Source: Bacteroidales bacterium
GTDB taxonomy: Bacteria > Bacteroidota > Bacteroidia > Bacteroidales > UBA1715
DNA length: 13,288 nucleotides
NCBI GenBank assembly: GCA_017618935.1
Contig: JAFZTG010000155.1
Span: 1-13,288 of the forward strand
Direction of reading: 5' to 3'
A model generated the notes under the pieces. It was not told where the DNA came from, ran no database searches, and was given only the letters and a program-made list of their open reading frames with translations. This document shows positions 5,568-11,863 of this stretch, in pieces; position 1 is the first letter of the stretch, and every line of letters begins with the position of its first letter. The translations under genes and the position numbers were made by a program.

Positions 5568-6236
5568 TTATTTGTTGGTCATAAACTTCAATAAATCACT
5601 AACAACGATTCCATAAATATCTTCTTTGCTCACTCCCAAATTGCGTCGGCACCAAAAATGCAAAAACGTATCAGTCGGGAGCGTACCGATGTTTTTTCGT
5701 TCCATACGGATTCTTTGCGTCAAGGCAACCTCTTCCAACGAAATCAGGTTCTTGTACGTGGGCGTGTCATTCGCTTGTCGTTTTGCCCAGTCATAATGTT
5801 CCTTGAACATATATCCATAGTCGCTGCCTCCAAGAAAACCAGAACATAGTATTTCGTCATACACTGGAGCATTAAGAGCATGTTTCGTATATTCATCGTC
5901 GATCAAAATCTTTCTCATTTTCTCGCACACAAATGCATCATCAGGAATGGTGAATCCTGGCATAACGCATGTGTCGAAATCTATGTGCAGGAACGGTTCG
6001 GTTTGTTGGGCATACACGTAGAGTTTCGACATATTCCAATACCTTGCATCAGGATTGCCGAAGTCGGAAACCACATACGAATCGTAGCCATTGCCAAAAA
6101 ATGCCAGGTTCTCTTTGTCAACCCAAAGCTCCGTGGGATAATCCGTGTAGTGCTTTACCGACAACAACGACAGCCGTGCCATCTTCAAGAGAAAATCCGA
6201 AGGTTTTCCACCATGATATGAATACACTATCTTCAT
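5568..6236 (-). CDS. DUF6734-like protein, probable GT-A-type glycosyltransferase (222 aa)
   Basis: The N-terminus (MKIVYSYHGG) is a Rossmann-like first strand. PFLHIDFDTCVMP around residues 81-92 supplies a DxD motif (Asp86, Asp88), the metal/nucleotide-sugar site of GT-A glycosyltransferases. SGFLGGSDYGYMFKEHYDW further on resembles the acceptor region of this fold. I place it in the DUF6734 family from these patterns. It has no membrane segment, so it is probably cytoplasmic. Its ATG overlaps the stop of the tail fibre gene by four bases (ATGA), so it is made together with that fibre. It may modify virion fibres or a host glycan during infection. Substrate unknown. Confidence 0.72.
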   Translation of the reverse strand: MKIVYSYHGGKPSDFLLKMARLSLLSVKHYTDYPTELWVDKENLAFFGNGYDSYVVSDFGNPDARYWNMSKLYVYAQQTEPFLHIDFDTCVMPGFTIPDDAFVCEKMRKILIDDEYTKHALNAPVYDEILCSGFLGGSDYGYMFKEHYDWAKRQANDTPTYKNLISLEEVALTQRIRMERKNIGTLPTDTFLHFWCRRNLGVSKEDIYGIVVSDLLKFMTNK

Positions 6237-6985
6237 TCCATTTCCCTCCTATAACAGAAAATTGTTCCCCAAATGAGGATTTTCGGCAAAACCTTTCCTT
6301 CGTGGTCTTCAAGGTATGTGGCAGGAAATGATGTCGTGTCAACCTCTATTACGATTTGCGTTCCACCTTTCAATGCGTATGCGTCATTTGTTGGAAGAGA
6401 AAGTGAAACACCCGAGTACGCCATGTACACCGTTTGCGTATTAGTGCTCTCTTTTTCTCCAGAAAGCAATTCACCATTCGTTGACCATTGTCCCCATGCG
6501 GTCGTTTTTAGATTTAGATTAGCCGTATATGAACTGAATATACTGTTGTAGCCATTGACATACGAGCAATACTTTAAGCAACCTATACTTTCTCCTGTCT
6601 GAACATAGCCAATGTAACCTTCAGGAATATCAATTACAATTTTGTTGCCGGCAGTTCCTATGTCAAGAACTTTCAGTATATTGATACGCAGACAATCCTC
6701 TCCATTGTCGGCCAAATCACTCGGTTTTATTTCTATGTTCACGCCCTTGTCGTTCTTTTGCAACGACACGCCGTTCACGTTCACGTCTTCAATTGCATCG
6801 GCAAAAGCGTTATTCACGTTGGTCTGCAACTCGGTCAATGTGTCGCTCAATTCCTCGATTTTGTTTTGAGGAATCATTTCGTTCTTATGCACAAACGAGT
6901 CGAACACGTCGCTGAACTGCTGCGCCGTTGGTTTTGCACCACGTTTGAACCAATTCTTCAATGTCTCTAATGTTTGAATAGCCAT
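6233..6985 (-). CDS. Tail fibre protein with Bacteroidales-type N-terminal attachment segment (250 aa)
   Basis: The first 45 residues (TLETLKNWFKRGAKPTAQQF, then FVHKNEMIP) match a conserved N-terminus that I associate with tail fibre proteins of Bacteroidales phages, presumably the part that docks on the baseplate. A short coiled-coil-like stretch (KIEELSDTLTELQTNVNNAF, about 42-62) follows, then a beta-rich distal part of about 180 residues rich in Ser, Thr, Tyr and Asn, as expected for a receptor-binding tip. It is translationally coupled to the downstream glycosyltransferase-like gene. The receptor cannot be predicted. The N-terminal role is well supported by pattern, the distal part only by composition. 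Confidence 0.78.
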   Translation of the reverse strand: MAIQTLETLKNWFKRGAKPTAQQFSDVFDSFVHKNEMIPQNKIEELSDTLTELQTNVNNAFADAIEDVNVNGVSLQKNDKGVNIEIKPSDLADNGEDCLRINILKVLDIGTAGNKIVIDIPEGYIGYVQTGESIGCLKYCSYVNGYNSIFSSYTANLNLKTTAWGQWSTNGELLSGEKESTNTQTVYMAYSGVSLSLPTNDAYALKGGTQIVIEVDTTSFPATYLEDHEGKVLPKILIWGTIFCYRREME

Positions 6986-7006
6986 AAATCGTCGTTTTAA
7001 TGGTTG

Positions 7007-7819
7007 TTAAATAACTTTTATGATGTATGCCAACACGTAGTATGGTGGCAAAATGCTGAATGCTTGACCAGAACCATTTGATTTCGTAGTAAGATCATTT
7101 ATTGGGTAAGAGTTATCGAAACCATAATTGACCACAATATTTTGTTTTCCATTATTAACGCTATGTGTCTTATCAGCTCGAAGATCAAAATTATGTGTAT
7201 GGCTTGGCATTTCATCTGTTGTCAGCGTTTTTGTTTTGCTACCACCCTTGTTGCCTATTGCATGGAACGGGGTTTCCGTGCTTTTGCCAACGATGAATCT
7301 ACCCCGCAAATCGGGTAAAGTCCATTCGTTAGATTCTCCTTGATTTAATGTCGTTCCGTCGCACAAATGATAACCTTGTGGAACATTTTCATCAGAACCG
7401 CTCCACATTATTATTGCACCTTTTGGCATAAAATGGTTCGCAATGGTCTCGCCTTCGCTTTCCCTTCCTGTTAAATCTACCACGCTCGAAACGGGGTAAG
7501 AAGTGGTTCCTGATTGGCGTTGCACAATCTTTCTGGTTCTTGCAGCGGTGTATTGACGACCTTGTGCGGTAATGTTTTCGCTTTCCTCTTTAATATGGTA
7601 ATAAGAACCATCTACACCATATTGCAACGGATATAATTCACCACCCAACACTATCAATCCGTTCTTTGAGTTGGTTGCACGTTTCAGTAAAACGTTTTGT
7701 CCAAACGCCGAAGCCAACTGCGACACAAATTCGATTTGGTTCTGCATAAAGTCGAACGTGTCGGCGGAAATGGGGTACTTGCCCTCGTAACTTTCATTTA
7801 AGAAATTCTGTTTGTTCAT
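7007..7819 (-). CDS. Phage tail collar domain fibre protein (270 aa)
   Basis: Residues about 131-180 form a tail collar domain (PF07484 type): PKGAIIMWSG ... PQGYHLCDGTTL ... WTLPDLRGRFIVG. Residues 204-210 carry MPSHTHN, the HxH motif seen in phage fibres where His side chains coordinate metal inside the trimer. The protein ends with LPPYYVLAYIIKV (258-269), the usual C-terminus of this family. The N-terminal 130 residues probably attach to the baseplate. It follows the baseplate genes directly. The protein is a short fibre or a fibre tip used for host adsorption. No diversity-generating variable repeat is visible at its C-terminus. Confidence 0.88.
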   Translation of the reverse strand: MNKQNFLNESYEGKYPISADTFDFMQNQIEFVSQLASAFGQNVLLKRATNSKNGLIVLGGELYPLQYGVDGSYYHIKEESENITAQGRQYTAARTRKIVQRQSGTTSYPVSSVVDLTGRESEGETIANHFMPKGAIIMWSGSDENVPQGYHLCDGTTLNQGESNEWTLPDLRGRFIVGKSTETPFHAIGNKGGSKTKTLTTDEMPSHTHNFDLRADKTHSVNNGKQNIVVNYGFDNSYPINDLTTKSNGSGQAFSILPPYYVLAYIIKVI

Positions 7820-7831
7820 ATCTCTATTCTT

Positions 7832-8338
7832 TTATTCATTAACTACATATTGTGCCGTTTTGCTTGCCAAACGATATTGGTTCACCAACGCAACCATTTG
7901 CAGGTATTTGTCGTTTTGTGGCTCTATACCTATGCCATTCGGGTATTTTACCACAAAATCCTCAACCTCTTCGTTGATTGCCGACTCGGTATATACCATG
8001 GTGTATTCCTCAACTACCGGGATTACGTTGGTGTAGGTTTCGCCTTCCTCGTAAGTAATGAGCCACACGCCTGTAATGTGGTTGCTGTCAACTATCACAA
8101 ATCGGGTTTCGTTTGCCTGTATTCCAAAAGAATCGTTTAGAATACCTTTCAGATAACACACCTGTGGCGTATGGTTCATACGCACGTTGCAACGGTTCTG
8201 GAAGTTGAACAATCCAGCCTGCAACGAGTCGAACGCCTTGCACGCCGATTTGAGCATTGCAAAAACAATAGGTTTCCGCAACACCGTGGGCAAAAGCAGC
8301 AACGCCATCCGTTTGAAGTCAACATTATATATTTGCAT
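7832..8338 (-). CDS. Baseplate/tail protein in the gp48 (gpI) position (168 aa)
   Basis: It overlaps the end of the J-like gene by 14 bases and precedes the collar fibre, which is where Mu has gp48 and P2 has gpI, linking the wedge to the fibres. The N-terminus (FKRMALLLLPTVLRKPIVFAM) followed by VCYLKGILNDSFG is a pattern I associate with an uncharacterised Bacteroidales phage protein of this size that always accompanies the J-like gene. The LLLLPTVLRKP stretch resembles an amphipathic or hydrophobic segment, but the protein lacks a signal peptide. The C-terminal half is mixed alpha/beta. Function is inferred from gene order. Confidence 0.65.
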   Translation of the reverse strand: MQIYNVDFKRMALLLLPTVLRKPIVFAMLKSACKAFDSLQAGLFNFQNRCNVRMNHTPQVCYLKGILNDSFGIQANETRFVIVDSNHITGVWLITYEEGETYTNVIPVVEEYTMVYTESAINEEVEDFVVKYPNGIGIEPQNDKYLQMVALVNQYRLASKTAQYVVNE

Positions 8339-9188
8339 ACACCGTATATGTTATGTTTGAATTATCCTTGTCGAACGCATAGTAGCCACTATACGATATT
8401 TCCTTTGCGTCAATCCTGGTGTATTCGCTTGCACCTGGAATTTTTGAGTACGCACCACCGAGTTCAGGAATCACCACGCCCTCAATCTTCTGCAATTTGT
8501 CAATCAGTTCCATGTTGCGGTACTCACCGTTGAATGGAAGATTCTCAATGTAATCCTTTATCGCATCCTCGACTGGTTTTCCTCCGGCAATGAGCGAAGT
8601 ACCGTCGCCGCTCAATATCTGCGGATTGTAGTACACCTGAAGGTCAAGTTTGAATGCAACCGCCGCCTCGTTTCTGATGTCAATCCTCACGCCGGCATCC
8701 TTCACCTCGTTCACATACGCCTCAAGCGCGTTCTTTTCCGTGGTGCTGAGTGGAGAGCGTGTTCCACTGTTGTCTTTGGCCACCTTTATGTAGAGAATGC
8801 CGTCGCGTTCCTCAGCCGAAGCGTACTTCACTATCTGTCGTTCCGCAATGGTTTCGTCGGTGAGGCCGCTGTCGTCGTAACGGTCGGTGTCGGTAATGAG
8901 TGCCTGACCATAACGGAATGCACGCACTTTGTTCACATACCAACGCAACGAGTGCGGTTTCATCTCGTCGATATAGGTTGTAACCTCGGATTTATGCGTG
9001 TCGAACAATTTTTCCATAGCCCAAGCGCAGAACGCAAACACATAGAACAATATGCTCTCGATACTCACCTTCGAAAATTGCTCGTCGAACGACTTGCTTG
9101 TGTCCAAGCCGTATTTTTCAATCACTGCGGCGTCGCTTTTAAATTCCGCCGTCATTTCATCTTTTATGTCTTTAACTGTACGTGCCAT
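8325..9188 (-). CDS. Baseplate J-like (gp47) wedge protein (287 aa)
   Basis: Size, position and segments fit the baseplate J/gp47 family. The N-terminal half is helical, with FDEQFSKVSIESILFYVFAFCAWAMEKLF, which resembles the region where J proteins contact neighbouring wedges. DGILYIKVAKDNSGTRSPLSTTEKNALEAYV follows, and the C-terminal half has LPFNGEYRNMELIDKLQKIEGVV, the usual J-type alpha/beta end (IDKLQKIEGVV precedes the last domain). J proteins are baseplate wedge subunits that drive the shape change on sheath contraction. The gene lies after the LysM gene and overlaps the next gene. The family is recognised from overall pattern, so the call is likely rather than certain. Confidence 0.82.
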   Translation of the reverse strand: MARTVKDIKDEMTAEFKSDAAVIEKYGLDTSKSFDEQFSKVSIESILFYVFAFCAWAMEKLFDTHKSEVTTYIDEMKPHSLRWYVNKVRAFRYGQALITDTDRYDDSGLTDETIAERQIVKYASAEERDGILYIKVAKDNSGTRSPLSTTEKNALEAYVNEVKDAGVRIDIRNEAAVAFKLDLQVYYNPQILSGDGTSLIAGGKPVEDAIKDYIENLPFNGEYRNMELIDKLQKIEGVVIPELGGAYSKIPGASEYTRIDAKEISYSGYYAFDKDNSNITYTVYANI

Positions 9189-9200
9189 ATATCTTACATT

Positions 9201-9494
9201 TTAACTGACTATAAAATCAAACTCAATACCCCAGAACTCAACGCCTTCGCCGCTGATTGTCTCGTTGAACTGCGTTGCGGTGATTGCCGTTGCCGGAAAG
9301 ATTTCGTTTACTGCATACTGCTGCACAATCTTTTTCTCCGTCACGTCTGGCAGTTCCAGCGACTGTCCGTTGCTCAACACGTCGGTCATGCTCAAGCCGT
9401 TCAGCATTGCCATGTTGAACGCCGATTCCGCATTGCCACATTCCTGAAGGGCTATGTCGAATAGAGATTGTCCGTTTTTTACAGTCGTATTCAT
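9201..9494 (-). CDS. Small LysM-domain tail protein (gpX-like, 97 aa)
   Basis: Residues 1-50 form a LysM-like unit: a TVKNGQSLFDIALQECGN start, a helix with AMLNGLSMTDVLSNGQSLELPD, matching the LysM pattern (V..GQSL.DIA....G....... LNGL.....L..GQ.L.LP). The C-terminal half (FPATAITATQFNETI) is short and beta-like. Small LysM proteins of tails (P2 gpX class) bind near the tube-baseplate interface. Its ATG overlaps the preceding stop by four bases (ATGA). It is placed between the gp25-like gene and the J-like gene, a position with no counterpart in Mu. Confidence 0.75.
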   Translation of the reverse strand: MNTTVKNGQSLFDIALQECGNAESAFNMAMLNGLSMTDVLSNGQSLELPDVTEKKIVQQYAVNEIFPATAITATQFNETISGEGVEFWGIEFDFIVS

Positions 9495-9811
9495 TTGTAA
9501 TCAGCTTCTATTGTTATATTTCCGTTTCTCCTGTTGATTTTAGCCGTGCGAACTTCCATGTTGTCGCGTGAAAGATTCACACGGATTGCGTGTTCCCATT
9601 GTGCTATGTCGTTGTCGTTGGTCATGTCGTTGATGCCTACACCGAGCATAGGGTTTTCTTTGAACTCGCCTGTGTGCGAAACCAATATCAAGGCCTCGTT
9701 TTGGTAAATGGTCTCGCCAACAACCATTCCCTCCACTATCAAGCCAAGGGAATTGCGTTTTGGCCGCACATTTACATCGTATGTCGTACTATCTAAACAA
9801 ATGCCTTTCAT
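9491..9811 (-). CDS. gp25/gpW-like baseplate wedge candidate (106 aa)
   Basis: It follows the spike gene by one base and precedes the LysM and J-like genes, the position of Mu gp46 and P2 gpW. Length (106) agrees with the GPW/gp25 fold. The segment FKENPMLGVGINDMTND corresponds to the conserved P-x-x-G-x-x-x gp25 turn, and the chain ends with NITIEADYK, the strand seen at the end of these proteins. gp25-like proteins form the wedge core next to the sheath. Sequence similarity is weak, so the call relies on order and length together. Confidence 0.68.
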   Translation of the reverse strand: MKGICLDSTTYDVNVRPKRNSLGLIVEGMVVGETIYQNEALILVSHTGEFKENPMLGVGINDMTNDNDIAQWEHAIRVNLSRDNMEVRTAKINRRNGNITIEADYK

Positions 9812-9812
9812 A

Positions 9813-10328
9813 TCAGTGTTTTATTTTAGTGTCTTCCATATTGGAAAAATTTTCTTTGTCGGTTATAGTCGCCAAAGACGCAATAATGTTTGTTTTATAC
9901 GCAGCACCTCCATCTTGGGCAACAACTGCCGAATTTCTAAGTGCGTCCATTATTCCGTCAATTCTATTTGACATTTTATTCAGTTGTGTTTTCAGTTCCT
10001 GAATCTTTACCAAACCACCCAACGTGCCGCCGTTGATTGTTATGCTATCGACTTCGGAAAATGCCACAACAATCAGCTGTGTTTTGTCGCCATATAGGTC
10101 GGAAACCATAACCTTTGAGCCAACTTTCGGTTTGATACGGAGTTTGTTTGCGTTGGAGTCGGCAATGGCACCTGTGCGTACATCGGTGAGTGTGAGCCCG
10201 TCAACCTGCACGTCGCACACATCGTCGGAAGCCGAAACCACGTCAGCCACAAAGAACATTCCCAGCGAACGTCCGCCTTCGCCTGCCATTTGCTGAATCA
10301 ATTCCTTTATCTCCCTATCCTTCGACAT
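9813..10328 (-). CDS. gpV/gp45-like baseplate spike, OB-fold (171 aa)
   Basis: After a helical start (about 1-22), residues about 25-95 form a five-stranded OB-fold pattern (FFVADVVSASDDVCDVQVDGLTLTDV ... VGSKVMVSDLYGDKTQLIVV), typical of the baseplate assembly protein V/spike. A coiled-coil-like segment follows (VKIQELKTQLNKMSNRIDGIM, about 106-126), then a short C-terminal tail ending MEDTKIKH. Relatives that I recall carry a His-rich HTH motif after the coiled segment, and none is visible here. It is 2 bases downstream of the hub gene, as expected, because the spike docks on the hub trimer and pierces the outer membrane. Spike role by fold and position, not by close similarity. Confidence 0.75.
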   Translation of the reverse strand: MSKDREIKELIQQMAGEGGRSLGMFFVADVVSASDDVCDVQVDGLTLTDVRTGAIADSNANKLRIKPKVGSKVMVSDLYGDKTQLIVVAFSEVDSITINGGTLGGLVKIQELKTQLNKMSNRIDGIMDALRNSAVVAQDGGAAYKTNIIASLATITDKENFSNMEDTKIKH

Positions 10329-10330
10329 AG

Positions 10331-11296
10331 CTATATCCGTTTACCTAATTGCACAATCCGTTTTCCGCCGCCGCTACCAAACTCAACCGTAACTGCCACC
10401 ACATAGTACGTTCCTTCCTTATATTCATAGTCGGCATCTTTTATGGTAGCCTTGTAGCCGGCATCGCAGTACGGAAACAGCCAACCTGTCACGCTTCCCT
10501 CGTAGCCGTCGTAGCAGTACGATTCGTATTCGTTCTTTGCCAATAGTTTGAGACTTGCCACATCGGCGGTGCCACCACGTTTTTTCTTCACGGTTCCGCC
10601 GGTGTCGCCGTATTCCACCGTTTTCTTGTGGCCTTTGGCATCGGTGTATTCAATTTTGACCAAGGTTTTGCGGTCGTCTTTCTTCACATATTTCAAATCG
10701 TTGCCGTCGCGGTCGATGTTCTTCTGGAAGTCGTAAACCACCGAACCGAATATCTCGGAATACTGCGGATGCACATGCAGCACATTGTCTTTCATATACA
10801 CGTTTGGCTTAGCCTCATCCTGAATCTTTTTCAACACGTCGAACGCCGTTGCGTTGCTGAACACGAACTTGTCGTAGCTGAAGGAATAATTGCATTCGAC
10901 TTTTATGGCGATGCCTTTTTGTTTCCTGACTTCGTTGGCACACATCTGCAACAATGTTTTGACCGACGGCGACTGTATTTCCTGGTCTTTCATCGGAACA
11001 CGGAATAGAAACAACGCATCTTCACATTCAAGTGTAAGACTGCCACCATCTGTTTTAATGGTTCTCAAATAGCCGTCGAACTCCTTTTGAAGTTTTTCTC
11101 CGTAACCTAATGAAATGCTCACCACATCGCCTTTGGCAAGTTTTCTCTCTACCTCAATTGCCTTATTCATCACCGTAGCCGGCAACACAATTTCGGCAGT
11201 GTCGGCAAGGTTCTCAACCGAGCGTACAATCTTAACGCTCTCGACCATTGCGAGTTTGTACTTGCCTATCGATATGTCCCACGTAAGTCGTTTCAT
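10331..11296 (-). CDS. gpD/gp44-like baseplate hub protein (321 aa)
   Basis: The protein resembles the late control gene D / gp44 hub family. The N-terminal part (IVRSVENLADTAEIVLP, then GDVVSISLGYGEKLQKEFDGYLRTI, about residues 24-82) is the beta domain that starts many hub proteins. SPSVKTLLQMCANEV and AFDVLKKIQDEAKPNVYMKDNVLHVHP (about 110-176) are the middle domain, and the C-terminal GYEGSVTGWLF ... YVVAVTVEFGSGGGKRIVQLGKR is the final tube-like domain. Hub trimers join tube, wedges and spike. Its start overlaps the stop of the DUF6046-like gene (ATGA), and the spike follows. Order (tape measure, DUF6046, hub, spike) agrees with Mu genes 42 to 45. Confidence 0.85.
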   Translation of the reverse strand: MKRLTWDISIGKYKLAMVESVKIVRSVENLADTAEIVLPATVMNKAIEVERKLAKGDVVSISLGYGEKLQKEFDGYLRTIKTDGGSLTLECEDALFLFRVPMKDQEIQSPSVKTLLQMCANEVRKQKGIAIKVECNYSFSYDKFVFSNATAFDVLKKIQDEAKPNVYMKDNVLHVHPQYSEIFGSVVYDFQKNIDRDGNDLKYVKKDDRKTLVKIEYTDAKGHKKTVEYGDTGGTVKKKRGGTADVASLKLLAKNEYESYCYDGYEGSVTGWLFPYCDAGYKATIKDADYEYKEGTYYVVAVTVEFGSGGGKRIVQLGKRI

Positions 11297-11859
11297 TTCG
11301 GTTCAGTTAAAATTGGATAGTCTTCGTCGCTGTATCCCTTGATTGTGAACTGGTAGTTTCCTTCGCCCTTGGTGAACGGAAAATCGAAGCTCTCAATTGC
11401 AAGGTAGTTTATGTTGTATGTGTCGTTCAGGAACGGACAGATGATGCTCACTGCCTCGTCGGATTCGCATATTGCACGTATGTTCTTCAGTTCCTCGTTG
11501 TCGGGTTGGTCGAGCAGCACGCCGGTGATTGTAACCTCGAAATCGTCGCGGCTCCACAGTTCCTTAATGCTTCCGTGGTTGTGCGACTTTGCCACGTAAC
11601 GACGTACAATGTTGTTTTTGCCGCTCACGCTCACCAACGGGTCAACAGGTATCCGCCACGTTGTGCCGGTGGAATTTGCCACCAAGGTGATGGGACACAC
11701 GAACTGCGAGAACGGAACATCGGCACCGCCTTTCTCAAACTCGAAGTCTTCGGGTTCCGCCACCGTTGTTTCCTGTTGGAACGGCACGATAGGTTGGAAC
11801 ACATTGTAGCCGAATGCGAACTGGTGAGTTTGGGTAATATGTTTGTTATTGTTTGCCAT
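11293..11859 (-). CDS. DUF6046-like tail protein between tape measure and hub (188 aa)
   Basis: It holds a central region with VCPITLVANSTGTTWRIPVDPLVSVSGKNNIVRRYVAKS and a late block with GTVKEL-like charged segments and EVTITGVLLDQPDNEELKNI. I recognise the overall pattern as the DUF6046 family of Bacteroidales contractile-tail phages, where it lies in this same position. In Mu the corresponding gene is gp43. Its beta-rich content and its place between tape measure and hub suggest a baseplate or tube-end component that helps connect the tape measure to the hub, an inference. The start is 4 bases after the tape measure stop, and the stop overlaps the hub start. Confidence 0.72.
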   Translation of the reverse strand: MANNNKHITQTHQFAFGYNVFQPIVPFQQETTVAEPEDFEFEKGGADVPFSQFVCPITLVANSTGTTWRIPVDPLVSVSGKNNIVRRYVAKSHNHGSIKELWSRDDFEVTITGVLLDQPDNEELKNIRAICESDEAVSIICPFLNDTYNINYLAIESFDFPFTKGEGNYQFTIKGYSDEDYPILTEPK

Positions 11860-11863
11860 ACTT

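Noticed and set aside
6233..7819. Possible diversity-generating retroelement target in the fibre genes
   Set aside because: Some Bacteroidales transposable phages diversify collar fibres this way, but no reverse transcriptase, template repeat or C-type lectin end is visible here. The collar protein ends with the ordinary LPPYYVLAYIIKV sequence.
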